Of a stretch of 52,849 bases of DNA, positions 24,594-35,025 are shown piece after piece. A program made the position numbers and the translations under genes. Within the stretch, counting starts at the first letter, position 1; each line of letters starts with the position of its first letter. This stretch comes from Azohydromonas aeria (lineage in GTDB: Bacteria > Pseudomonadota > Gammaproteobacteria > Burkholderiales > Burkholderiaceae_C), in NCBI RefSeq assembly GCF_009760915.1, contig NZ_VIDQ01000054.1, forward strand, positions 1 to 52,849, given 5' to 3'. Below the pieces are notes generated by a model, which was not told where the DNA came from, made no database searches, and saw only the letters and a program-made list of their open reading frames with translations.

Positions 24594-24633
24594 CTGCTTC
24601 GTCATCCCCGCCTGCGCGGGGATGACGAAGCAG
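24594..24633. repeat. REP-like hairpin after aspA (copy 1)
   Basis: An 18-base perfect inverted repeat (arm CTGCTTCGTCATCCCCGC, loop CTGC) followed by GGTGCGGG. The same core, GTCATCCCCGC/GCGGGGATGAC, recurs at three other places in the window. Here it is a single hairpin and may also end aspA transcription. Confidence 0.8.
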
Positions 24634-24775
24634 GGTGCGGGCCTCCCGTGCCGTCGGGCTACCGACACGCGCCTGCTCTCCCCGGATTCCTCGATTCCCT
24701 CCAACGGCGCGTACCACCGTCGCGCCCGCAACCAAGAGCCCGGCTTCCGACCGGGCCTCTCCCGGAGACAACCCC

Positions 24776-26080
24776 GTGAAAAAGATGAACCCCCTGGTGC
24801 GCCGGATCATGATCGCCATGGTCCTGGGCGTGGCCGTCGGCTGGGCCTGCCACAGCGCCGCACCGGACGCGGCCGCGGCCAAGGAGCTGGCGAAGTACTT
24901 CAACATCGTCACCGACATCTTCCTGCGCATGATCAAGATGGTCGTGGCGCCGCTGGTGTTCGCCACGCTGGTGGCCGGCGTGGCCAGCATGGGCGACGCG
25001 AAGATGGTCGGCCGCGTCGGTACCAAGGCGCTGACCTGGTTCGTGTCGGCCTCGCTCGTCTCGCTGGGCCTGGGCCTGGTGTTCGTCAACCTGTTCCAGC
25101 CCGGCGCCGCACTCGGCCTGCCCCTGCCAGATGCGCATGCAACCTCGGGCCTCAAGACCTCGGCACTCAACCTCGCCGACTTCATCACGCAGGTCTTCCC
25201 CACCAGCATCGCGCAGGCCATGGCGGGCAACGCCATCCTGCAGATCCTGGTGTTCTCGCTGTTCTTCGGCTTCGCCATCGCCGCGCTGCCGCGCGAGGCC
25301 ACGGCCACGACGGTGCGCTTCGTGGACGAGCTGGTGACGATCATGCTCAAGCTCACCGACTTCGTGATGCGCTTCGCGCCGCTGGGCGTGTTTGCCGCCA
25401 TCGCCTCCGTCGTGGCGACGCAGGGCCTGGGGGTGCTGGTGACCTACGGCAAGTTCATCGGCGGCTTCTACCTGGGGCTGGCGGCGCTGTGGCTGCTGAT
25501 GATCGTGGCCGCCGTGCTGGCGCTGGGTCCCTCGGCCACGAGGCGGCTGCTGGGCCTGATGCGCGAGCCGCTGCTGGTGGCGTTCTCCACCGCCAGCAGC
25601 GAGTCGGCCTACCCGAAGATGCTGGAGCAGCTGCAGCGCTTCGGCGTGAGCCGGCGCGTCGCCAGCTTCGTGCTGCCGCTGGGCTACTCCTTCAACCTCG
25701 ACGGCTCGATGATGTACCAGGCCTTTGCCGCCATCTTCGTGGCCCAGGCCTTCGGCATCGAGCTGTCGCTGACCACGCAGGTCACGATGCTGCTGGTGCT
25801 GATGGTGTCGAGCAAGGGCATCGCCGGCGTGCCGCGCGCCTCGCTGGTGGTGGTGGCCGCGGTGCTGCCGATGTTCGGGCTGCCCGAGGCCGGGCTGCTG
25901 CTGATCATGGGCATCGACCAGCTGCTCGACATGGGCCGCACCGCCACCAACGTCATCGGCAACGGCATCGCCACGGCCATCGTGGCGAAGTGGGAGGGAC
26001 GCTCGGTCGAGGCGGAAGGCAGGGGCGAGGCCCAGGACGAGGCCGCCGCCGCGGCGCAGCCGCAACCCCAACCGGGCTGA
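24776..26080 (+). CDS. Dicarboxylate/amino acid:cation symporter (DAACS family, GltP/DctA-like)
   Basis: Integral inner-membrane transporter of 434 residues with eight predicted membrane helices and two re-entrant loops. Recognisable features: VGWACH and FLRMIKMVVAPLVFATL in the first helices, the serine-rich re-entrant loop as ASSESAYPKMLEQL, NLDGSMMYQAFA in helix 7 (the NMDGT-type motif) and GIDQLLDMGRTATNVIGN in helix 8. It should import aspartate, glutamate or C4-dicarboxylates with H+ or Na+. The GTG at 24776 is supported by GGAGA seven bases before; an ATG three codons later is possible. The C-terminal tail is a PQ/Ala/Glu-rich extension. The aspartase gene upstream suggests aspartate as substrate. 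Confidence 0.88.
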   Translation: MKKMNPLVRRIMIAMVLGVAVGWACHSAAPDAAAAKELAKYFNIVTDIFLRMIKMVVAPLVFATLVAGVASMGDAKMVGRVGTKALTWFVSASLVSLGLGLVFVNLFQPGAALGLPLPDAHATSGLKTSALNLADFITQVFPTSIAQAMAGNAILQILVFSLFFGFAIAALPREATATTVRFVDELVTIMLKLTDFVMRFAPLGVFAAIASVVATQGLGVLVTYGKFIGGFYLGLAALWLLMIVAAVLALGPSATRRLLGLMREPLLVAFSTASSESAYPKMLEQLQRFGVSRRVASFVLPLGYSFNLDGSMMYQAFAAIFVAQAFGIELSLTTQVTMLLVLMVSSKGIAGVPRASLVVVAAVLPMFGLPEAGLLLIMGIDQLLDMGRTATNVIGNGIATAIVAKWEGRSVEAEGRGEAQDEAAAAAQPQPQPG

Positions 26081-26141
26081 GGGGCCGGGCGCGGCGACTA
26101 CGATGCGGCGCTGTCGCAGCCCTTCAACCCGGAGACCGCCC

Positions 26142-26996
26142 ATGCGCACCGTCACCCTCCCCAGCGGCACCCCGCTGCCTGCCCTCGGCCTGGGCACCTG
26201 GCATTACGGCGAGTCGGCGCCCACCCGGGCCGACGAGGTCCGCGCGGTGCGCCGCGCCATCGAGCTGGGCGTGCGGCTCTTCGACACCGCGGAGATGTAC
26301 GGCGAGGGCGGTGCCGAGGAGGTGCTGGGCCAGGCGCTGGCCGAGGCGCTGCGCGCCGGCGACGTGCGGCGCGAGGAGCTCACCGTCGTCAGCAAGGTCT
26401 ATCCGCACAACGCCAGCCGCCAGGGGCTGCCGCAGGCCTGCGAGCGCAGCCTGCGCCGGCTGCAGCTCGACCGCATCGACCTGTACCTGCTGCACTGGCC
26501 CGGCTCGCACCCGCTGCGCGACACGGTCGCCGCCTTCGAGGCGCTGCAGTCGGCAGGGCGGATCACGCACTGGGGCGTGAGCAACTTCGACACGCGCGAG
26601 ATGCGCGCGCTGTGGCAGGTGCCGGGCGGGCCGGCCTGCGCGGTGAACCAGGTGTACTACTCGCTGTCGCAGCGCGGCATCGAGTTCGACCTGGTGCCGT
26701 GGATGCGCGCGCACCGGATGCCGGTGATGGCCTACTGCCCCATCGACCAGGGCGCGCTGGCCGCGGAGCCGGAGCTGCTGCCGATCGCGCAGCGCCTGGG
26801 CGCCACGCCGGCGCAGCTGGCGCTGGCCTGGCTGCTGCAGCGCGGCGACACGGTCGCCATCCCCAAGGCCGTGCGCGAGCCGCACCTGCGCGACAACGCG
26901 GCGGCCGCGGAGCTGGCGCTGGACGCGCAGGCGCTGGCCGATCTGGAGGCGCTGTTTCCGCCGCCGGCCGAGAAGCAGGAACTGATGGTGTTGTGA
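26142..26996 (+). CDS. Aldo/keto reductase
   Basis: NADPH-dependent (beta/alpha)8 reductase of 284 residues. The catalytic tetrad is visible: Asp48, Tyr53 (DTAEMYGEG), Lys85 (VVSKVYP) and His118 (LLHWPG). VSNFD, VNQVYYSLSQR and VAIPKAVREPHLRDN are the usual later motifs. It resembles the AKR5/YeaE-like group acting on methylglyoxal and similar small aldehydes, but the substrate is not fixed by sequence. GGAGA precedes the ATG at 26142. It follows the symporter gene by 61 bases. Confidence 0.9.
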   Translation: MRTVTLPSGTPLPALGLGTWHYGESAPTRADEVRAVRRAIELGVRLFDTAEMYGEGGAEEVLGQALAEALRAGDVRREELTVVSKVYPHNASRQGLPQACERSLRRLQLDRIDLYLLHWPGSHPLRDTVAAFEALQSAGRITHWGVSNFDTREMRALWQVPGGPACAVNQVYYSLSQRGIEFDLVPWMRAHRMPVMAYCPIDQGALAAEPELLPIAQRLGATPAQLALAWLLQRGDTVAIPKAVREPHLRDNAAAAELALDAQALADLEALFPPPAEKQELMVL

Positions 26997-27018
26997 AGGG
27001 TCGGCGCGGCGCGGGCGT

Positions 27019-27342
27019 TCAGCGTGCCTGGGACGACCCGCCGGGGTGGGACCGAAGCCAGTCGCGCAGTGCTTCGTTCATGCGCGTCTGCCAGCCCGGG
27101 CCGGTGGCCTTGAACGCCTCGATCACGTCGGCGTCATAACGCACGGTGACCGACTGCTTGGGCCGCTCCAGCTTCGGTCGTCCCAGCTTCGTCGCGGCCT
27201 TGACGGCCGCCGCGTACTCCTCGCGCGATACCGGGCGCTCGCCGATCTTGTGATCCGCCTTCCTGAAGAACTCCTCGTCCAGCTCCGGCGCATCGTCCGG
27301 ATCAACCCAGGGCTGCTTGGTGGCGGGCGATTTCGCGCTCAT
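27019..27342 (-). CDS. brnA: BrnA-family antitoxin
   Basis: Antitoxin of 107 residues. The C-terminal part PKQSVTVRYDADVIEAFKATGPGWQTRMNEALRDWL is the ribbon-helix-helix domain typical of BrnA, which binds both the toxin and the operator. The N-terminal half is acidic and probably wraps the toxin. Its start lies 41 bases inside the end of brnT, so it is translated from the same mRNA. The longer than usual overlap is of note. Confidence 0.9.
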   Translation of the reverse strand: MSAKSPATKQPWVDPDDAPELDEEFFRKADHKIGERPVSREEYAAAVKAATKLGRPKLERPKQSVTVRYDADVIEAFKATGPGWQTRMNEALRDWLRSHPGGSSQAR

Positions 27343-27574
27343 TGGCGTACCTCATGGAAATGATGCGGCGAGCCGCGCCGCGCGGTGTCCAGACCAAGCA
27401 GACCATGCGACCGCGCAGCATCCCGAAGGTGATGACACGCGGCTCTCCGTAGTCCAGACGCGTGTCGGGCGCGCTGCGCGTCGGACCGGCGAAGACCTCC
27501 GGCGAATCGTCGAAATCCAGTTCGCGCTCAGCCAGCGTGCGCGCCCGCTTGTCGGCGTCGTATTCGATCTGCAC
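27302..27574 (-). CDS. brnT: BrnT-family ribonuclease toxin
   Basis: Toxin of 90 residues with the BrnT fold (RelE-like ribosome-independent RNase). Family segments: EYDADKRARTLAERELDFDDSPEVFAGP, DYGEPRVITFG, GRMVCLVWTPR and the terminal RRIISMRYANEREIARHQ. It belongs to the subgroup with ERxLDF in place of KHGVxF. The start is a GTG at 27574 (MQIEYD). Directly upstream is TTTTGTAGTTACGATAAGTC, where TTACGAT could be a -10 box, so the mRNA might have almost no leader. Operon order is toxin first, as in Brucella BrnTA. Confidence 0.9.
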   Translation of the reverse strand: MQIEYDADKRARTLAERELDFDDSPEVFAGPTRSAPDTRLDYGEPRVITFGMLRGRMVCLVWTPRGAARRIISMRYANEREIARHQAALG

Positions 27575-27657
27575 GACTTATCGTAACTACAAAATCGCGG
27601 CCCTGGCAGCGCAGCGGTGACGAGGGGGAGGGTGGCCGTCGAGGCGTGCCACGGCGT

Positions 27658-27678
27658 GCATGCGGGAATCCCGCATGC
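27658..27678. repeat. Perfect 21-base palindrome upstream of a small gene
   Basis: GCATGCGGGA and TCCCGCATGC are perfect 10-base arms around a single A. It lies 84 bases behind the brnT start and 120 bases before the small gene at 27798. No T-run follows, so an operator or cruciform is more likely than a terminator. Confidence 0.55.
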
Positions 27679-27797
27679 CCCCGGGAACTTGCCTGACGCC
27701 GCTTGTGGGAAGTCGCCTACGCGGCGTGTCGGCGCCGGACGGCACCGCCGCCCGCGGCACCCGCCCACACTGCGGGCTCCAACGTAGGCACTGCACC

Positions 27798-28091
27798 ATG
27801 AGCATGAACCTCCACCCCAGCGCTTCCCGTCCCGCCCTGTCCGTCTCGGAGTTCGCCGACCACGTGTTGCCCGGCGAGATCCAGTACGCCATCGACGACG
27901 ACGGGCTGCTGACCTTCACCCCGGCCGGCGAGGCCTACTGGCGCCCGCTGTTCCGCAAGTGGGGCTTCGACTACACGCGCAGCCTCGACGTGGAGGAATT
28001 CGAGGACATCTCCACGGCGATCCTGCTACAGGAGATGCAGGGGCTGCCGGGCGCGGGCGGAAGCTGCGGGCGGCCTTGCGCGGCGGCCTGA
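27798..28091 (+). CDS. Small hypothetical protein (97 aa)
   Basis: Soluble acidic protein of 97 residues. The middle (LSVSEFADHVLPGEIQYAID, GEAYWRPLFRKWGFDYTRSL) reads like a folded domain, and the end is Gly/Cys-rich (GAGGSCGRPCAAA). I do not recognise a family. The ATG at 27798 has only a weak GTAGG upstream. The codon usage fits a real gene. It sits alone between BrnTA and a REP element. Confidence 0.5.
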   Translation: MSMNLHPSASRPALSVSEFADHVLPGEIQYAIDDDGLLTFTPAGEAYWRPLFRKWGFDYTRSLDVEEFEDISTAILLQEMQGLPGAGGSCGRPCAAA

Positions 28092-28150
28092 GGGGCGCGG
28101 CTGTTGGGGAAACCGGAAAAGGCGCCAGCCGAATGCTGACACGCCGCGCC

Positions 28151-28323
28151 TGCTGTTTCGTCATCCCCGCGCAGGCGGGGATCCAGGCGGCCCCCAGGCA
28201 GCCGAAAGCAGATCGGTCGGAATACCGAGGCCCAAGGCACGGCCGGCGTTGCGCATTGGCCTACGGATGACTCAGGGGCCGCCTGGATTCCCGCCTTCGC
28301 GGGAATGACGAAGCAGGGTGCGG
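28151..28323. repeat. Composite REP element (copy 2)
   Basis: Two REP hairpins face each other: TTTCGTCATCCCCGC with its mirror and a GGATCCAGGCGGCCCC tail at the left, and GGGGCCGCCTGGATTCCC with GGGAATGACGAAGCAGGGTG at the right. The outer parts are inverted copies, as in a BIME. About 80 bases of unique DNA lie between. The whole 336-base gap between the small gene and glgX (28092-28427) holds only this element and an A-rich stretch. Confidence 0.8.
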
Positions 28324-28427
28324 ACTGCCCGTGCCCATCGCCTACCGGCATTCCTTCCACGGTCCCGCGGAGCCATACGCCGTTGCAGGGATGAAAAGGA
28401 AGTTTCAGCCTTTGCGGTGCTTCCCTC

Positions 28428-30584
<2,157 letters not shown>

Positions 30585-30743
30585 GGGCTCCCCCGATGTG
30601 TTGATCGAGGGCCCTGGCAAGCGCCGTACCCCGGCGCGCCGGCAGCGCCCCGGGATGGGGGCCGGGCCGGGCCGGCGTGCCAACTCGCGGGAAAAGGCCG
30701 GCACATCCCGGGAAGGCAGCCGCGGGGAAGGCCGGCGGCGGCC

Positions 30744-31775
30744 TCAGAAGAAATCGACGTGGCTTTCGTGCGCGATCACTTCCATCAGCCCGGCCGCGGC
30801 CAGCGCCGCGGGGCCGACGACGCAGTCGCGCCCGCTGTCTTTGGCGCGGTAGAGCGCGCGGTCGGCGCGCTCCATGGCGGTGGTCGGCAGGTCCTCGGCC
30901 CGCACCTCGGTGAAGCCGATGCTCAGCGTGACGCGGCCCACCTGCGGGTAGTCGTGGCGCGCCACCGCCTGGCGCAGCCGCTCCAGCTGCGCGTGCGCCG
31001 CCGCCTCGTCCGGGGCGTCGAGCAGCACCACGAACTCCTCGCCGCCGAAGCGGAACAGCCCGTCGTCGAGCTGCAGCACCGAGCGCATGACGCGCGCGGT
31101 GAGCATCAGCACCTCGTCGCCGATGAGGTGGCCGAAGTTGTCGTTGACGCGCTTGAAATGGTCCAGGTCCAGGGCGGCCAGGAAGCAGCGCTGCGGCGCC
31201 GCCAGCTCGCCCTCGCCCTCGCCTTCGCCCTCGGCCGGCACGCCGACGCCGCGCAGCACCACGCGCATGAAGCTGTCGTCGAAGGTCTTGCGGTTGAACA
31301 GCCCGGTGAGGGCGTCGCGCTGGCCGTAGTCCAGCAGCGCCAGGAAGTTGCCGTACAGCCGCGCGATGGCCTGCGCCGTGCGCTGCAGCGCCGCGCCCAG
31401 CGGCGCGTGCGTGTGCAGTTCGGCCACGCCCAGCACCTGCGCGCCCACCTGCAGCGGCAGCAGCGTCACCGCCGGCGCGCCGTGGCCGCCGGATTCCGCC
31501 TCGACGATGCGCTGCTCGCGCAGGCACTCGGCGCAGGCCCCGGCCAGGGGCCAGTCCGGCGCCGGGGCGGCCGGCCGGCCGCGCTGCGGCGCGCCGGCGG
31601 CGCCACGGCGCAGCACCGTGGTCCAGGGCGCGCCGCCGCCTTCGCCCAGGCCGCGGTGCAGCGCCACCGACAGCGGCTGAAGCAGCTCCCACAGCGCATC
31701 GAGCAGCAGCGCGTCGGCGTGCTCGCGGTCGCGGTGGCCGGTCAGCTCCGCCAGGTGGTCGATCACGGAGGTCAT
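30744..31775 (-). CDS. Diguanylate cyclase with N-terminal GAF-like domain
   Basis: Protein of 343 residues predicted to make cyclic di-GMP. Residues about 1-165 look like a GAF-type sensor (LLPLQVGAQVLGVAELHTHAPLG). The GGDEF domain follows (RDALTGLFNRKTFDDSF, LDLDHFKRVNDNFGHLIGDEVL) with an intact active motif RFGGEEF at about 240-246. No RxxD inhibitory site stands five residues upstream (it reads QLDD), so product inhibition may be absent. A run of Glu-Gly repeats, encoded by tandem hexamers near 31198-31240, is inserted early in the catalytic domain. I start at the ATG at 31775; there is no good ribosome site, so the start is uncertain. Confidence 0.87.
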   Translation of the reverse strand: MTSVIDHLAELTGHRDREHADALLLDALWELLQPLSVALHRGLGEGGGAPWTTVLRRGAAGAPQRGRPAAPAPDWPLAGACAECLREQRIVEAESGGHGAPAVTLLPLQVGAQVLGVAELHTHAPLGAALQRTAQAIARLYGNFLALLDYGQRDALTGLFNRKTFDDSFMRVVLRGVGVPAEGEGEGEGELAAPQRCFLAALDLDHFKRVNDNFGHLIGDEVLMLTARVMRSVLQLDDGLFRFGGEEFVVLLDAPDEAAAHAQLERLRQAVARHDYPQVGRVTLSIGFTEVRAEDLPTTAMERADRALYRAKDSGRDCVVGPAALAAAGLMEVIAHESHVDFF

Positions 31776-31941
31776 GGAAGGCAGGAATGCAGGAGCGGCC
31801 CGGAAGGCGCCCGCGAATGGCTCGGGAGACGAAGCATGCCTGCGCGTCGGCCCGGTCCGAGGCACATCAGGCCGAAGCGCCGCGCAAAGCGTGCAATGTT
31901 CGCGGCAGCAGTTCACTTCCTTCGCGGGCCCGGGCGTGCCT

Positions 31942-33225
31942 TCACTGCACGATGCGCACGTTGGCCGTGGCCGGCGAGGTGGTGCCGCGGTTCTGCAGGC
32001 CCAGGATCTGCGTCAGCAGCGACAGCGCGTGCACGCTGCGGTTGTCCGGCGCGTAGGCCGGCACGTGCCAGGTGCTGCCCTGGTAGTCGAAGCGGAAGGC
32101 CTCGCGCACCGGCGCGGCGGCGGTGGGCATGTCGAAGAGCACGAAGTCGGCGTCGCGGCTGGCCGAGTTGGGGAAGCGCACCGGGCGGCCGGTCTCGTTC
32201 TGCACCCGCGCGATCTCGCCCAGGTAATAGACCATGGCCTCGGGCGAGCGCAGCACCAGCCGGGCGTTGACGCGCTGCGGCGACGCGGCCCCGGCCCCGG
32301 CCCCGGCCGCCGGCGCGCGGGCCTGCCCTTCCGGCCGCTCCACGCCGGCGCGGCTGGTGGCCACCGTGGCCGACACCTCGCGCGCCTGGTCGCGCGCGGC
32401 GCCGGTCTTGAACTTCAGGCGCTCGCAGTCGCCGCTGCCGGGCTGGTTGACCATGGACAGGCTCAGCTCGCCGTTGTCCGCCGCCAGGCTGAAGCCGCCC
32501 GCGGCCTCCTCGGCGCTGTTGACCACCTTGCCGCCGGCCACGGGCACCAGCCCGGCCGTGCGCGCGGCGGCGGCCGCGGCCACGTCGCGCAGCCGCTCGC
32601 CCGGCAGCGGGGCGGTGTAGTAGACGAACTCGCCGGTGGAGGCGCCTTCGATCTGGCAGTGGAACAGCGAGGCCAGCAGCGCCGTGAAGCGCTCGAACTC
32701 CGGCCCCCCCGTGGGCGAGTTGCGCACCCGCTCCTGCAGCCGGTTGCCCTCGTCGAAGAACTCGATGGACTGCACGAACATCGGCAGCACCACCGAGCGC
32801 GGCCAGCCCTGGTCGAGGTAATACAGCAGCAGCGCCGGCCTCAGCGGCGTGGTGATGCCGCGAAAGAAGTCCTGCTCGTTGAGCACCGTGACGTCCACGT
32901 TCTGCGTGCCTGACAGCGAGGGCCGCAGCAGCAGCGTGCTGGCCGCGTCGCCGCCCAGGCCGAATTCCGCGCCGAGGCCCGGCACGCCCAGCCCGAAGCC
33001 GTACGGGGCGGAGCGCACCGCGCTGACCTGCGTGAAGTGCATGGGCATGCGCAGCGCGGCCCGCGCGATGTTGAGCGCCAGCAGCCGGTTGTGCGCCTCC
33101 TCCTGCACCAGGTTGGCCGACACCGCGCTCTGCACCAGCGGCGCCGTGGTGCAGCCGCCGGCCGCCAGCAGCGCGACCGCCCCCAGCAGCGCGCCGGCTG
33201 CCGATTTTCCCAACGAATATTTCAT
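31942..33225 (-). CDS. Hypothetical lipoprotein divergent from the sulfatases
   Basis: Predicted lipoprotein of 427 residues; hydrophobic segment ALLGAVALLAAGGC with Cys25 as the likely lipidated residue (the -3 position is Ala, so the lipobox is imperfect). The mature part begins with helical NLVQEEAHNRLLALNIARAAL and later has Ala/Pro-rich linkers. SPEAMVYYLGEIARVQNETGRPV and a C-terminal WHVPAYAPDNRSVHALSLLTQILGLQN could belong to a folded domain. I do not recognise the family. CGGGGAAA precedes the ATG at 33225. It is divergent from two sulfatase genes and may share their regulation, but nothing shows a functional link. Confidence 0.7.
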   Translation of the reverse strand: MKYSLGKSAAGALLGAVALLAAGGCTTAPLVQSAVSANLVQEEAHNRLLALNIARAALRMPMHFTQVSAVRSAPYGFGLGVPGLGAEFGLGGDAASTLLLRPSLSGTQNVDVTVLNEQDFFRGITTPLRPALLLYYLDQGWPRSVVLPMFVQSIEFFDEGNRLQERVRNSPTGGPEFERFTALLASLFHCQIEGASTGEFVYYTAPLPGERLRDVAAAAAARTAGLVPVAGGKVVNSAEEAAGGFSLAADNGELSLSMVNQPGSGDCERLKFKTGAARDQAREVSATVATSRAGVERPEGQARAPAAGAGAGAASPQRVNARLVLRSPEAMVYYLGEIARVQNETGRPVRFPNSASRDADFVLFDMPTAAAPVREAFRFDYQGSTWHVPAYAPDNRSVHALSLLTQILGLQNRGTTSPATANVRIVQ

Positions 33226-33439
33226 TTTCCCCGGGGTAATTGCCTTGAATTGATCAATCTGGCGCCTGGGGCAGTTTTCGTGCCGCTTTTCCTTGCCCTT
33301 TTCCGTGCTGTCAAGGCGGCGCTGCAATCGAAGACAGACGTTTCGATTGCTTCATTGACCGTCACCGGGCGGCCCGGAAATGTGGCCGTCGAGCCGCCGG
33401 TGTCCCGGGGGCACCGGTCCCGGGAAAGGAAGCAACGCC

Positions 33440-34945
33440 GTGAAACCGCTGAGGAGAATCCGCGACGGCCGTGGCGCGACGCGCGGCGCGCAGGCTGTGA
33501 ACCTGACGCGCCGGCGTCTGGCGATGGCGCTGCCGGCGGCCGGGCTGGCCGGGCCGCTGGCGGCGGCGCCGCCGGGCGGGGGGCGGCCCAACATCCTGTT
33601 CATCGTCGTGGACGACATGGACTACCGGCTGTTCACGCACATGGGCAAGCTGCGCCGCCTGGTGACCGAGCCCGGCATGGAGTTCGGCGCGCACTTCATC
33701 AGCCTGACGCTGTGCTGCCCCTCGCGCGCGACCATGCTGCGCGGGCAGTTCGCGCACAACAGCGGCATCACCAACAACATCGGCCCCTACGGCGGCTTCG
33801 AGAAATTCTTCCTCGACGGGCTGGAGGCCTCCACCTACGCCTCCTGGCTGCGGGCCGCGGGCTACCGCACGGCGATGATGGGCAAGTACCTCAACAACTA
33901 CCCGTCGCCGGAGTCGGGCGCGCTGCACATCCCGCCCGGCTGGGACACCTGGTTCGTGCCCAACGGCGGCACCTACTACACGCAGACCGATTACACGGTC
34001 AACGACGACGGCGTCGAGCGCGCCTTCGGCCGCGCCGCGGAGGACCATTTCCACGACGTGATGACGGACCGCGCGCTGCGCTTCGTGCGCCAGGCCGGGC
34101 GCGACGCGCCGTCGCGGCCGTTCTTCCTGGTCGTGGCGCCGTTCCTGCCGCACGGGCCCTGCATCGCGCCGCCGCGCTACCGCGGCCTGTTCGAGGGCGT
34201 GCGCGCGCCGCGCTCGCCGTCCTTCAACGAGGCCGACGTGAGCGACAAGCCGGTGTGGCTGCAGCGCACGCCGCTGATGGACGGCGCCGCGCTGGGCCGG
34301 CTCGACTTCCACTACCGCAAGCGCCGCCAGGCGGCGCAGGCCATCGACGACATGGTGGCCAGCCTGGTCACGGCGCTGCGCAACAGCGGCCAGCTCGACA
34401 ACACCTACGTCTTCTTCACCTCGGACAACGGCTTCTTCATGGGCGAGCACCGCATCCCCGGCGACAAGCGCCGCCCCTACGAGCCGGCCATCCGCGCGCC
34501 GCTGGTGGTGCGCGGGCCGGGCATCCCGGCCGGGCGCGTGGTGCGCGAGCTCAGCTGCAACGCCGACTTCGCGCCCACCTTCGCCGCGCTGGCCGGCGTG
34601 GCGCCGCCGGCCTTCGTGGACGGGCGCTCGCTGCGCCCGCTCTTCAGCGGCGCGCCGCCGGCGCGCTGGCGCCGCTCGCTGCTGCTGGAGAGCCAGCCGC
34701 CGGAGGTCAACAGCATCTACCAGTCCTACGCCGGGCTGCGCACCGCCACGCGCCAGACCTTCGTGCTGTGGAACTACGGCTTCGGCGAGTACTACGACAT
34801 GCGCACCGACCCCGAGCAGATGACCAACGCCTACTACTCGATGCCCGCGGCGCTCAAGGCGGCGCTGCGCGCCCGGGTGGAAGCGCTCAAGACCGCCCGG
34901 GGCGCCGCGCTGCGGCGCCTCGAGGAAGAGGCCGTGACGGCCTGA
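33440..34945 (+). CDS. Exported formylglycine-dependent sulfatase 1 (GNS/S1-type)
   Basis: Type I sulfatase of 501 residues. The N-terminus has TRRRLAMALPAAGLAG, a Tat-like or Sec signal. Metal ligands Asp58-Asp59 (VVDDMDY), the modification motif C92-C-P-S-R in which Cys92 would become formylglycine, MMGKYLNNYP, FLPHGP and FTSDNGFFMGEHR are all present. Later YEPAIRAPLVVRGPGIPAGR and WRRSLLLE resemble N-acetylglucosamine-6-sulfatases. The maturation enzyme is not in this window. The GTG at 33440 is preceded by AAGGAAG. It is followed 80 bases later by a paralogue, so the two are probably cotranscribed. Substrate unknown. Confidence 0.88.
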   Translation: MKPLRRIRDGRGATRGAQAVNLTRRRLAMALPAAGLAGPLAAAPPGGGRPNILFIVVDDMDYRLFTHMGKLRRLVTEPGMEFGAHFISLTLCCPSRATMLRGQFAHNSGITNNIGPYGGFEKFFLDGLEASTYASWLRAAGYRTAMMGKYLNNYPSPESGALHIPPGWDTWFVPNGGTYYTQTDYTVNDDGVERAFGRAAEDHFHDVMTDRALRFVRQAGRDAPSRPFFLVVAPFLPHGPCIAPPRYRGLFEGVRAPRSPSFNEADVSDKPVWLQRTPLMDGAALGRLDFHYRKRRQAAQAIDDMVASLVTALRNSGQLDNTYVFFTSDNGFFMGEHRIPGDKRRPYEPAIRAPLVVRGPGIPAGRVVRELSCNADFAPTFAALAGVAPPAFVDGRSLRPLFSGAPPARWRRSLLLESQPPEVNSIYQSYAGLRTATRQTFVLWNYGFGEYYDMRTDPEQMTNAYYSMPAALKAALRARVEALKTARGAALRRLEEEAVTA

Positions 34946-35025
34946 ACGGCGCCGCCGCGGCCGCCGCGCGATGGCCCACCACCGCTCCCCCGTACCCACC
35001 CGGAGCCCGCAAAGGACCGACCGAC

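Noticed and set aside
24680..24700. GG-N10-GC upstream of the DAACS symporter as a sigma-54 promoter
   Set aside because: Only the minimal GG/GC spacing matches; the flanking TGGCA and TTGC bases are absent, and such spacing is frequent by chance in this GC-rich DNA.
33249..33258. TTGATCAA before the sulfatases as an FNR box
   Set aside because: An FNR site needs TTGAT-N4-ATCAA. Here the halves abut, so it is only a short palindrome.
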